Assembly: GCA_963839095.1 (NCBI GenBank)
Contig: CAWIUF010000011.1
Coordinates: 1-64,000 of the forward strand
Source: Palsa-504 sp963839095
GTDB lineage: Bacteria; Actinomycetota; Actinomycetes; Streptosporangiales; Streptosporangiaceae
Reading direction: 5' to 3'
Length of the DNA stretch: 64,000 bases
This document shows positions 9,315 through 17,632 of this stretch, piece by piece; the stretch's first letter is position 1; the number at the start of each line of letters is the position of its first letter. The position numbers and the translations under genes were made by a program. The notes under the pieces are model-generated. The model saw only the letters and a program-made list of their open reading frames with translations, ran no database searches and was not told where the DNA came from.

Positions 9315-10030
9315 TCGAGGTCCGCGGGCTGACCAAGCGCTACGGCTGACCAAGCGCTACGGCTCAACGGTTGCTGTCGACCGGCTCAGCTTCGACGTGC
9401 CACCGGGTGCCGTGACCGGTTTCCTGGGCCTGAACGGATCAGGCAAGTCCACCACCATGCGCATGATCCTGGGCCTGGACGCCCCGGACGCCGGGCACGC
9501 CGCATCGGCGCCAGGCCTACCGTCAGCTTCGCTGGCCGCTGCGCGAGGCCGGAGGACTGCTGGAATCCAGGGCCTTCCACCCGGGCCGGCCTGCCCGCGC
9601 GCACCTGGCCGCGCTGGCGGCCAGCAACCCCATCAGCCAGTCCAGGGTCGCCGAGGTCCCGGAGATAGCCGGACTGGGATCCGCAGCGGGCAAACGGGCC
9701 GGGAAGTTCTCGCTCGGCATGGCGCAGCGTCTCGGCATCGCCGCGGCGCTGCTGGGAGACCCGGCCGTGCTGCTGCTCGACGAGCCGGTGAACGGCCTGG
9801 ACCCGGAGGGAATCCGCTGGATACGAGGCCTGCTCCGGTCACTGGCCGCCGAAGGCCGGGCAGTCCTGGTCTCCAGCCGCCTGATCAGCGAGATGGCCCT
9901 GATGGCCGACCGGCTGGTCGTGATCGGCCAGGGGCGGCTCCTGGCCGACACCACGGCGGCTGAGCTGTCCAGCCGGGCCCCCAGCCTCGAAGAGGCCTTC
10001 CTGCAACGGTGTGTAGTTAAGTTGTGTTGA
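9311..10030 (+). pseudogene. ABC exporter ATP-binding protein, degenerate
   Basis: GTG 9311 overlaps the MerR stop. MIEVRGLTKRYG is followed by an exact 17-bp tandem duplication (9329-9345 and 9346-9362) that breaks the frame. The Walker A motif LNGSGKSTT follows. Near 9505 another shift occurs; the Q-loop region and signature (GKFSLGMAQRLGIAAAL) and Walker B (AVLLLDEPVNGLD) are in a third frame. The family match ends at about 10008, just before an AT-rich patch. Nonfunctional as read. Confidence 0.8.
9329..9362 (+). repeat. 17-bp perfect tandem duplication
   Basis: CTGACCAAGCGCTACGG occurs twice head to tail. The unit encodes LTKRY near the start of the ABC ATPase; because 17 is not a multiple of three, it shifts the frame. 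Confidence 0.9.
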
Positions 10031-10066
10031 TATTTGTTTGTATAATGATTAGTTGTGTGTTGTGAG
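10012..10066. other. AT/GT-rich patch between ABC ATPase and permease
   Basis: About 55 bp made mostly of T, G and A (for example GTTGATATTTGTTTGTATAA) in DNA that is otherwise near 70 percent GC. It replaces the end of the ATPase and the start of the permease. It encodes nothing recognisable and may be filler DNA left by end joining or element excision, or an assembly artefact. Confidence 0.6.
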
Positions 10067-10068
10067 TA

Positions 10069-10735
10069 CGGGAGTTCGCCGCGTCAGCGGGCATCGCCCT
10101 CGCAATAGGCAGCAGCAGCACGACAAGCGGCGGCATGTTCGTCGGCAACACGCTGGTCGGCATGCTCATCGGCGTGCTGCTCACCGGGGGTAGTCGGCGT
10201 ACTGGCCATGACCAGCGAGTACACCTCCGGGACCATCCGCACCACATTCGCCGCCGCGCCACGCCGGCTCAAGGTCCTGGCGGCCAAGGCCGCGGTCGTT
10301 GGTGCGGTGGCGCTGATCACCGGCGAGGCAGCAGCATTTCTGTCCTTCTTCGCAGGCTGCATGACCCTGCGCCACGGCATCACCGCGCCAGCCCTCAGCC
10401 AGCCCGGTGTCCTGCGGGCGATCGTACTCACCGGAGCCAGCCTCAGCCTGATCGGCCTGTTCGGACTCGGCCTCGGAGCGATCATCCGGCACACCGCCGC
10501 GGCGGTCACCGTGGTAGTCGGAATCGTCTGCGCCGGCGGGCCGCTGAACCTCGCTATCCGGCCCTACCTGCCGATTTACATAGTCAGCCACTCGCTCAGC
10601 GCTACGGCGCCGCTATGCCGCCCCGGCGCGGTGTCATGCTGGCTGTCAGCCTGGAGCGGACTCGGAATGCTCGCCATCTACGCAGCCATCGCCATGGTCC
10701 TGGGCGCGCTGATCCTCACCTGGCGAGATGCATAA
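10069..10735 (+). pseudogene. ABC-2 type permease, N-terminally truncated and frameshifted
   Basis: The reading EFAASAGIALAIGSSS, then MFVGNTLVGMLIGVLLTG is continued after a one-base shift near 10190 by VVGVLAMTSEYTSGTIRTTF, the typical motif after TM2 of ABC-2 permeases. Four further hydrophobic segments follow to the stop at 10735. The first membrane helix and start codon are missing, apparently lost with the AT-rich patch. It would have formed the membrane part of the MerR-controlled exporter. Confidence 0.75.
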
Positions 10736-10849
10736 GCCGCAAGCAACGCTCCCGCCCCTGCGAAGGCTCCGCGTGATCACCTAGCGTGTCACTCTTGACA
10801 TCCCGCTCCAGCTCGTGATCAAGGTTTCGAACCTCCTGAGGGAAACGCC

Positions 10850-11545
10850 GGAAGGAACTCGGCACCAGGAACGGAACCCGCGCCCTGACCTGCTCCCAGC
10901 AGGCCGTCTTCATCCTCGCCTGGTTCCGCGACAGGCCGGGCCTCTCCCGCCTCGGCCAGGGCTTCGGGGTCTCGCAGGCCACCGCCTACCGGTACAAGGA
11001 CGAGGGCGTCGAAGTCCTCATCGCCTCCGACCGCTGCTCCGACAAGAAACCAGTAAGAAGGGCACAGAAACAGACAAATGGTACTCGGGGAAGGTGCACC
11101 ATCACGCAGGCCTCGTCCAGGCCCTCACCGGTCCCTCCGGCATCCCGCTGCGGGTCTCCGCCGCGCTGCCGGCAGCACCCACGACATCACCGCCGCCCGC
11201 CAGCTCGTCCTCCCCGAGGCCCGCCCCTACCTGAAAAAGGTCCCGATCCTCGCCACTCCGACTCCGACTCCGGCTACGAAGACGCTGGCGCCGGAGCCCT
11301 CGTGCCCGTGAAAAAACCCCGCAACGGCGAACTCGACATCAACACGAAAACCCGCAACATGCTGCTTCGCGGAGCCCGCTACCAGGGAGAACGCGCCTTC
11401 GCCCTCATGTCCCAGCGATGGCGCGCCATCCGCCGCGTCTCCGCCGACCCATTACAGATCGGCGACATCGCCAAGTCAGTCCTCGTCCTCACGCAATTCG
11501 CGCACAAGATGATCAGCTGAAAGTCGCTGAGAAAACCTCAATGAC
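10850..11545 (+). mobile_element. Decayed IS5-type (DDE_Tnp_4) transposase A
   Basis: The fragments GTRALTCSQQAVFILAWFRD, then GQGFGVSQATAYRYKDEGVE near the left and NGELDINTKTRNMLLRGARY, ALMSQRWRAIRRV, then IGDIAKSVLVL at the right match the helix-turn-helix and C-terminal regions of IS5-group HARBI1-like transposases. The middle, including the first catalytic Asp region, is scrambled by frameshifts and a deletion. Stop at 11518-11520; the next 25 bp are the end sequence whose inverted copy is at 8203. Confidence 0.75.
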
Positions 11546-11743
11546 GATGGCGGCAGTTAACACTGAGCAGAGCGCAGAAAATATGAAATACGTGCGCAGG
11601 CTGCTCAGGCAAAGGCAACCAGGATTTCCGCGATACTGGAATCGGTGGCGGACCTGGCGTCACGGGAGCTGGAATCACCGAAATGCGGTGCGGCATCAGC
11701 GCTACCAGGTCTCGATCCGGCGGCTGATTCGTGACCGGCGGCA

Positions 11744-12210
11744 ATGATATCTTCATGTCCCGGCCATGATCAGCCGGCGGCTTTCTTACCGCGCGGTCCC
11801 GGACGCGAAGAAGGCCGGCTACGCCTGCGCCATCCTCGACGAGACCCTGATCCCCGTCGACCGGGTTGCCGCGGACCGGCCGTCCTGCTCCGGCAGGCAC
11901 AAGAAGCACGGCCTGGTCATACTGGCCGATGAGACATCCGATGTCCCTTAGCTGTCAAGTGGCTACCGGGGCAGCCCGTACGCCAGGATCCCGTACCGGG
12001 GGAAGAACAAGCCGGAATCCCGGAAACAGGCGAACCGCGCTCACGAGCGGCTCCGCGCCCGGCGAGCGCGCGAACGGGCAGCTCAAGAACTGGAGAATCC
12101 TCCGTAAGCTCCGCTGCTGCCCTGGCGCGCCGGCCAGCTCGCGAAGGCTATTCACGTATTGCAGGTCCACGAGGCATTTCCAGGATGGAAAGGGTTCAGT
12201 TCAGGGGCTG
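11744..12210 (+). mobile_element. Decayed IS5-type transposase B
   Basis: A second, different IS5-group relic. AILDETLIPVDRVAADRP with SGRHKKHGL is the first catalytic Asp region; an internal deletion then joins VILADETSD to a later part, read in other frames as RGKNKPESRKQANRAHERLR and NWRILRKLRCCP. The central Asp region is missing. The 200 bp to its left (11546-11743) hold no recognisable gene. Confidence 0.7.
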
Positions 12211-12296
12211 GGCGGCCGGTAAACCTTCGTGTGCGGGTGACCAGGGTGCTGTCGCAGAGCCGCAGATAACAGGAGCCAGCTGACGAGAAGCCCCGC

Positions 12297-12356
12297 GGAC
12301 TGGTCACTTGCACTGTGCAGTGGCGGATACGAACACGATCCGACCCGCACGACAAT
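12297..12356 (+). repeat. 60-bp motif, copy 2
   Basis: Same sequence family as 7461-7520, with CAGTGGCGGATACGAACACG and CCCGCACGACAATC. It lies 92 bp upstream of the lipoprotein gene at 12448 and points toward it. The bases between end in a ribosome binding site (GAGGAG). Confidence 0.75.
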
Positions 12357-12447
12357 CACCGGTAGATGGCCGTCGACGAGCGGCACCTGGGCCGGGCAAC
12401 CGTAGCGATGCCCGCCAGCTAACGGCCAGAACCGTGAGGAGAAACCA

Positions 12448-13020
12448 ATGTCCTACTTCACTGTCGGCACCGAGAACGGCGCACAGGAGAGAGCTCCGCG
12501 GATCAGGTTGCTAGCGGCGGCCGGGGTGGCCGCAGTCGCGATGAGCGCCGCGGCGTGCTCGAGTTCGCCGTCCAGCACGAGCGCCGGAAGCGGCCCGCCG
12601 TCGAGCGCTTCGACGTCGGCATCGGGCTCGGCTGGATCCGGTGTCGCGCTGAAGAGCGCGACAATCAACAGCGTGACCGTGGTCACCAACGCCCAGGGGT
12701 TCACTTTGTACTCGTTCGCCCCGGACACGGCCACCGCGTCGAAGTGCACCGGGACCTGCGCGCAGATCTGGCCGCCGGTGACCGGGCCGGTGACTGCCGG
12801 GCAGGGCGTCACCGGCACGCTCGGCACGATCACCCGGTCCGACGGCTCGAGGCAGGCCACCTACGGCGGCCACCCGCTGTACACCTACACCGCCGACACC
12901 GCCCCGGGCCAGGCCAAAGGCAATGGCGTCAACGTGGATGGAGGCGTGTGGCATGAGGTCACCGTGTCCGGGCAAGCGACGTCCGCGGGCAACTCGGGCG
13001 GGAGTGGCAATGGATACTGA
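12448..13020 (+). CDS. Secreted lipoprotein with COG4315 repeats
   Basis: 190 residues, GAGGAG ribosome binding site. A signal peptide (LLAAAGVAAVAMSAAAC) ends in a lipobox, so the protein should be anchored outside the membrane at Cys37. A Ser/Gly-rich linker precedes two copies of the Lipoprotein_15/COG4315 repeat: first GFTLYSFAPDTATASKCTG, later GGHPLYTYTADTAPGQAKGN. Function is unknown for the family. The next gene encodes a membrane-anchored relative and overlaps it by 11 bp, so the two are likely made together. Confidence 0.88.
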   Translation: MSYFTVGTENGAQERAPRIRLLAAAGVAAVAMSAAACSSSPSSTSAGSGPPSSASTSASGSAGSGVALKSATINSVTVVTNAQGFTLYSFAPDTATASKCTGTCAQIWPPVTGPVTAGQGVTGTLGTITRSDGSRQATYGGHPLYTYTADTAPGQAKGNGVNVDGGVWHEVTVSGQATSAGNSGGSGNGY

Positions 13021-13972
13021 CCGCACCAGCCAGCGGGTCGGCGCGGCGGCGGTGGACGGCAGCCGCAGCCACGGGGCGCCTGGTCCGCGCGGCCGGGCCA
13101 TAACCGCCGGGCTCCGGGTAGCGGGCGCCGGGCTGCTTATCGCCGCGGCCGCCATCCACCTGGATCTGTACCTGACCGGCTACCGGTCGATCCCGGTCAT
13201 CGGCGGATTGTTCCTGCTGCAGGTCATCGCGGGATTCCTGGCTGGCGCCGTGGTGCTGGTCACCGGCAGCCGGCTGGCTGCCGCCGCCGGGGCGGTGTTC
13301 GCCCTGGCGACGTTGGGCGGCTATCTGCTGTCGCTGTGGGCCGGCCTGTTCGGGTTCACGGAGGTCCGCACCACAGCCGGGATCACCGCCGGCGTGGTCG
13401 AGGTGATCGCGTTCGCGGCGCTGGCCGCCCTGGCCGTCCGCCCGCGGCTGCCGTTGCGGGCTCTGCCCGGCCCGGCGGCCGCCTGGCTGGACGGGGAAGG
13501 CACCGGTGCCACGGTTGCCATCGGCGGCGTATCCGCCGTGGCGCTGGTGCTGCTCGGCGTGGCGGTGGGGGGCGCGGGCGGCCCGCCCGGGGCCGGGCCG
13601 CCCGCGGGCCCCGCGGCCGCCACGGTCCTGAAGACCATCACTATCAACGGCGCGACGGTGCTGACCAACAGCAAGGGCTTGACCCTGTACTGGTTCGCCC
13701 CCGACACGCAGACGCGGTCGGCCTGCACTGGGGCCTGCGCGCAGTACTGGCCGCCGCTGGCCGGCAGGCCGGCGGCCGGGCCCGCAATTCCCGGCAGGCT
13801 GGGCACGATCGTCCGGCCGGGCGGTTCGGCGCAGGCCACCTACGACGGGCACCCCCTGTACACCTACGTCGCCGACACCGCCCCGGGCCAGGCCCACGGC
13901 AACAACCTCAACCTCAACGGCGGCGTCTGGCACGCGGTCACGGTGCCTGCCACACAACGGGTTCCTCAGTAA
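13010..13972 (+). CDS. Multi-pass membrane protein with C-terminal COG4315 domain
   Basis: 320 residues from ATG 13010, inside the end of the lipoprotein gene with GGGAG upstream. The first 180 residues hold four or five membrane helices (for example LLIAAAAIHLDLYLTGYR, then LATLGGYLLSLWAGLFG), and another helix lies near 190-205. After a Gly/Pro/Ala linker comes a COG4315 domain (GLTLYWFAPDTQTRSACTG, then DGHPLYTYVADTAPGQAHGN) closely similar to that of the preceding lipoprotein. It looks like a duplication in which one copy gained a membrane anchor domain. Confidence 0.85.
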   Translation: MDTDRTSQRVGAAAVDGSRSHGAPGPRGRAITAGLRVAGAGLLIAAAAIHLDLYLTGYRSIPVIGGLFLLQVIAGFLAGAVVLVTGSRLAAAAGAVFALATLGGYLLSLWAGLFGFTEVRTTAGITAGVVEVIAFAALAALAVRPRLPLRALPGPAAAWLDGEGTGATVAIGGVSAVALVLLGVAVGGAGGPPGAGPPAGPAAATVLKTITINGATVLTNSKGLTLYWFAPDTQTRSACTGACAQYWPPLAGRPAAGPAIPGRLGTIVRPGGSAQATYDGHPLYTYVADTAPGQAHGNNLNLNGGVWHAVTVPATQRVPQ

Positions 13973-13986
13973 GGAGAGTGATCGCG

Positions 13987-14166
13987 GTGCAGTACACCAG
14001 GCAGGAAGTGGTGCGGATGTTGCGCAGGGCAGGATTCCGTGAGGCAGCTAAGGAAGCCATGCGGGACTTGCCGGACCCGGTTGATCTCCGCCATGTCCAG
14101 GAGTGGGGGAGACAGCGCGGCATCACCAGAGACGTTCTCGTCAGCCGGCTAGGCGGCAGTCCATGA
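13987..14166 (+). CDS. Small conserved protein, unknown function
   Basis: 59 residues from GTG 13987, placed by AAGGAG ten bases upstream (GTG 13978 is too close to it). The sequence QYTRQEVVRMLRRAGFREAA then LPDPVDLRHVQEWGRQRGIT resembles a short actinobacterial family with no known role; the predicted structure is mostly helix. Its stop overlaps the ATG of the esterase gene (ATGA). Confidence 0.72.
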   Translation: MQYTRQEVVRMLRRAGFREAAKEAMRDLPDPVDLRHVQEWGRQRGITRDVLVSRLGGSP

Positions 14167-15030
14167 TGCGGTATGTCCCCAATCGTAAGGAAGGCGCCGG
14201 ACAGGTGATGGACGTGCAGGTGGAAAGGGACCTGGTGTTCGCGGCGCACGACGGAGCTGACCTCACCCTCGACATCTACCGGCCATCGCACGACGATGCG
14301 CCGGTCGCCATCTACGTCCACGGTGGCGGGTGGCGCAGCGGCGACAAAGCGGACGACGGCGCGCGGCGGCTCGCCCCGTTGTCCGCATGCGGAGTCACTG
14401 TCGTGGCGGTCAACTACCGTCTTGTTCCCCGCGTGACGTTCCCCGGCCAATTGCACGATCTGAAGGGGGCGGTGCGCTGGCTACGCGGGAACGGGCCACG
14501 CCTTGGCCTCCCCACCGGGCGGATCGGCATCTGGGGGGCGTCCGCGGGAGCGTATCTGGGCTCCCTGCTCGCCCTCACCGCCGGAATCAACCGGTTCGAG
14601 GGCGCGGTCGGCGGGCATTTCGGCCAGTCCAGCGCCGTCCAGGCGGTGGTTCACTGGTTCGGCCAGTCCGACCTGGCCGCGTCCGGGTCCCGCACCGAGG
14701 TGGAGAGCCCGCCTCCTGCCGTTCGCCTTTGAGGCTGGGCTGCTAGGTGTGGCGGACATCGCCGACGCCGCTGGCAGGGCCCGGGACCTGAGCCTGCTGT
14801 CCTGGCTGTCGGCTGGCGCGCCGCCGTTCTTGATCGCGCACGGCGACCGGGACCACATCGTTCTCCCCTCCGAGGGCCTGGCCCTCCACCATGCGCTGGT
14901 CAAGGCCGGGGCCCAGAGCCGGTTTGAGCTGCTGGGCGGTGCCGGGCATGAGGGAGCGCAGTTCGACCAGCCGGCCTCGCTGGCGCTGACCGCCGCCTGG
15001 CTCCGCGCCACCCTCTCCAAGCCGGCGTGA
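14163..15030 (+). pseudogene. Alpha/beta hydrolase (esterase/lipase, HGGGW type), frameshifted
   Basis: Hormone-sensitive-lipase-like esterase. The oxyanion hole motif HGGGWRSG is near residue 53, the nucleophile motif GASAG near 125. Near 14700 the frame shifts by one base (after SGSRTEVES, resuming with LPFAFEAGLLG). The second part carries the Asp (HGDRDHIV) and His (GGAGHEG) of the triad, so all catalytic residues exist but in two frames. Start ATG 14163 overlaps the previous stop; ATG 14208 with a better ribosome binding site is possible. Confidence 0.8.
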
Positions 15031-15476
15031 TGGCTGAGGTGCGGCGCGCTAGCCATCGCGTTCTTGGTCGCCTCCAGCAGTCAGCAATCAACCCGGTCAT
15101 CAGGCTGGCGTGGAACCTAGGGATCCCCATTCCGGGCGACGCCCTGCTGGAGACTACCGGGCGGCGTACCGGACTGCCGCGGCAGACAGCCGTGTGCGAC
15201 GGCCTTGATGGCGAGACCTTCTGGCTGGTGGCACAGCGTGGCCGGTCCGCCGGCTGGGTGCGGAACATTGAGGCCAATCCCCGCGTCCGGGTCAGGGTAA
15301 GCGGGCTGCGCACCGGCTGGCGGACGGGAACCGCGCACCTCCTCGATGGCGACGACCCGCAGGAGCGCCGACGGATCCTAGCCCGCGCCAATCCCGCGCG
15401 CCAGTTCTGCGTGCGCACCACCGAGACGCTCAACACCAGCCCGCTGACAGTACGCATCGATCTGGATACGCTGTGA
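15030..15476 (+). CDS. Deazaflavin (F420)-dependent nitroreductase family protein
   Basis: 148 residues; ATG 15030 overlaps the esterase stop (TGATG). The pattern LLETTGRRTGLPRQTAV, then FWLVAQRGRSAGWVRNIEAN, is diagnostic of the DDN/F420H2-dependent quinone reductase family, split beta-barrel enzymes that reduce quinones or nitro compounds with reduced F420. Coupled to the esterase and lying beside a type II NADH dehydrogenase gene, it may share a role in redox or membrane quinone metabolism. Confidence 0.85.
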   Translation: MAEVRRASHRVLGRLQQSAINPVIRLAWNLGIPIPGDALLETTGRRTGLPRQTAVCDGLDGETFWLVAQRGRSAGWVRNIEANPRVRVRVSGLRTGWRTGTAHLLDGDDPQERRRILARANPARQFCVRTTETLNTSPLTVRIDLDTL

Positions 15477-15643
15477 CTCGCCGCGGTGCTGCGTCCGCGC
15501 GCGGAACGCATCGGTGCGGGAACCTCGGCGCTCGCTGGACCGCGGGTCAGGTAGGTCAAGGACCGGCTTCGCTCCTTAGCCTGGCCGACTACACGACACA
15601 GTCATCCGTGCGCTGCCGCAGGGCCAGCGGACGGATAGCCGTG

Positions 15644-16963
15644 TCAGGCGATGCCTTGTAAGGAGCGCGGTTGGTCCGGGTCGAGCGGTACAGATCCGGG
15701 ACCGATTACCCCGAACGACGTTACCGCCGCGGGCGTAGTGGCGTTTAGGCCCCAGTCAGTGAGCACACGCGCCCGGTTGCCGGCCATGGCGATGAGGTGA
15801 TAGGCCCTGGTCACGACGTTGGCGGGCGGCCCGGACAGCGGGATATTCAGCGGGTTCGCCGCGGCGGCCAGTCCGCCGAGATCGACCAGGAATCCAAGGT
15901 CACGGTGTTTGTAGGGCCTGGCCTTCCCGGCTCCGAGGGAGGCGGCGACGTTCCTGGCGACCTGCTTGCCCTGGCGCTGGGCATGCTGGGCGGTCATGCC
16001 GCAGACCTCGCCTGGGCGGGTCAGGTCGGGCACCGCGGCACAGTCCCCGCAGGCGTAAATGTCCGGGGCGCCGGGCACGGACATGAACTCGTCAACCACG
16101 AGCCGCCCCCGGTTGGTGTCCAGGGTCAGGCCGCTCATCAGCGGGTCGGCGCGAACTCCCACGCACCAGATGAGGGAATGGGTAGCCACCTTCTCACCGG
16201 TGGACAGCTGCACCCAGCAGCCATCCAGGGCAGTGGCGACCGACTGGCCGGTGCGCACCTCAACCCCGCGGCGCCGCAGCACCCGGTCGGCGGTCCGGGA
16301 CAGCCGCGGATCGAGTTCGGGCAGCAGCCGCGGGGCCGTGTCGAGCAGCATCCAGCGGATCTGCTGGCCGGCCAGGCCGGGTATCTGCTTGGCCAGCCTG
16401 GACGTAAGCAGCTGACCTTGGGCCGCGACCTCGGTGCCGGTGTAGCCGCCGCCGACGACTACGAAGGTGCAGCGCGCTTGGCGTTCCGCCTCGTCGGCGG
16501 CCCCGGCGGCCAGTTCGAGCTGACGGATGATGTGGTCGCGCAGGTAAATGGCCTCTGCGATGCTGCGGAACCCGTGCGCGTAATCGGCCACGCCCGGAAT
16601 GGGCAGCAGCTTGTTCACGCTGCCTGCGGTCAAGATGAGCCGGTCATAGCCGGCCTGACCGGATCCGCCTTCCGGGCTGGACCAGGTCACGAGCTTCTGC
16701 CGGACGTCGACATGAGTCACCGTGCCGAGCACGAACCGGACCCCGGGCATCTTGCCGAGCAGCGAGACGCAGATGTGCCGCGGCTCAACCAGGCCAGCGC
16801 CCACCTGGGGCAGCAGCGGGAGGTACAGGAAGTAATCGGTCGAATTGATCACCGTGATCTCGGTCGAAGCGCCAGCCAGCCTGGACAGCCCCCGCGCGGC
16901 GTTATAGCCGGCGAAGCCAGCTCCGACGATCACGACCCGATGTCGTTCTGGCGAGTCTGGCAT
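15644..16963 (-). CDS. ndh: Type II NADH dehydrogenase (NDH-2) family FAD oxidoreductase
   Basis: 439 residues from ATG 16963, chosen because GGAGG is seven bases upstream. The N-terminal FAD fold begins RVVIVGAGFAGYNAARGL and the NAD(P)H fold has FVVVGGGYTGTEVAAQ near 160. ACGDCAAVPD near 305 is the second FAD-contacting motif. NDH-2 passes electrons from NADH to quinone without pumping protons, bound to the inner membrane face through a C-terminal region. The 167 bp between the reductase and this gene's stop hold no gene. Its promoter region is one arm of the inverted element at 17004-17550. Confidence 0.88.
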   Translation of the reverse strand: MPDSPERHRVVIVGAGFAGYNAARGLSRLAGASTEITVINSTDYFLYLPLLPQVGAGLVEPRHICVSLLGKMPGVRFVLGTVTHVDVRQKLVTWSSPEGGSGQAGYDRLILTAGSVNKLLPIPGVADYAHGFRSIAEAIYLRDHIIRQLELAAGAADEAERQARCTFVVVGGGYTGTEVAAQGQLLTSRLAKQIPGLAGQQIRWMLLDTAPRLLPELDPRLSRTADRVLRRRGVEVRTGQSVATALDGCWVQLSTGEKVATHSLIWCVGVRADPLMSGLTLDTNRGRLVVDEFMSVPGAPDIYACGDCAAVPDLTRPGEVCGMTAQHAQRQGKQVARNVAASLGAGKARPYKHRDLGFLVDLGGLAAAANPLNIPLSGPPANVVTRAYHLIAMAGNRARVLTDWGLNATTPAAVTSFGVIGPGSVPLDPDQPRSLQGIA

Positions 16964-17056
16964 CTTGCCCACCTCCACTTAGCAGATCTGGAGGCCAGCT
17001 GGTGGCACCGGGACGGCTGTCCCGGGAGGCACGCGTTTGCTGGCAGCTTCACCTGC

Positions 17057-17116
17057 AGTGTCGTGCGCGCCGGGACGTGTTCGTATCCGCCAGTGTCTAG
17101 CGCAACTAGCCAGTGC
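17057..17116 (-). repeat. 60-bp motif, copy 3
   Basis: In the left arm of the inverted element, reading toward ndh, whose start is about 95 bp away. On the minus strand it reads TAGTTGCGCTAGACACTGG then CGGATACGAACACGTCCCGG. Nearly identical to copy 4. Confidence 0.8.
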
Positions 17117-17434
17117 GCGGCCGGGGCGGCCCCGCCGGGATCCTGGCCGGGACCGCTACTGCTCCACGCGGCCAGACGCCTCGTATCGCTCGACGCCGGA
17201 CTGGCGCATGAGACCTACCTCTCTGCGCTCGGCGCAGCGAGCGAGCGCTGCCGCCTTTGCCGCGTCGCACCGGATCGGCGGGACGACGAGGCGTGTGTGG
17301 CATGAACTGGGCACTTGCCAGCTCCGGCTTGCCCGCGGCGCTGCGCCAGCTCGCTCGCGTCGACCTGCGTGACGGCGGGGTCGTCGTCTAGCAACCCGTC
17401 CCGGCCAGGATCGCGGCGGGGGCCGCCCCGGCCG

Positions 17435-17494
17435 CGCACTGGCCAGTTGCGCTAGACACTGGCGGATACGAACACGTCCCGGCCCGCACGACAC
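17435..17494 (+). repeat. 60-bp motif, copy 4
   Basis: In the right arm of the inverted element, reading toward the hydrolase gene at 17633, about 140 bp away. Differs from copy 3 at only two or three positions. Confidence 0.8.
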
Positions 17495-17632
17495 TGCAGG
17501 TGAAGAAGCTGCCAGCAACGCGCGCTCCCGGGACAGCCGTCCCGGCGCCAAGGCCACGACTCCGGTCGGCACCGGCCCGCAGACCAGCCGGGATCACTCG
17601 ATTCCCGGCCCACGCCTAAAAGGAGAAGCCCC

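Larger units (their letters stand above)
17004..17550. repeat. 547-bp element with 150-bp inverted arms
   Basis: The left arm (17004-17153) and right arm (17398-17550) are reverse complements with few mismatches and short gaps. Each arm starts at its outer edge with a small hairpin (CCGGGAC-GGCT-GTCCCGG) and includes a full copy of the 60-bp motif pointing outward. The 245-bp centre has no recognisable gene; one 29-codon reading starts at ATG 17303. The element lies exactly between the divergent ndh and hydrolase genes, so both get nearly the same upstream DNA. Confidence 0.85.

Noticed and set aside
15797..17305. 502-codon open frame on the plus strand
   Set aside because: Antisense to ndh, which is a clear family member; the sequence is Gly/Arg/Gln-rich without motifs.
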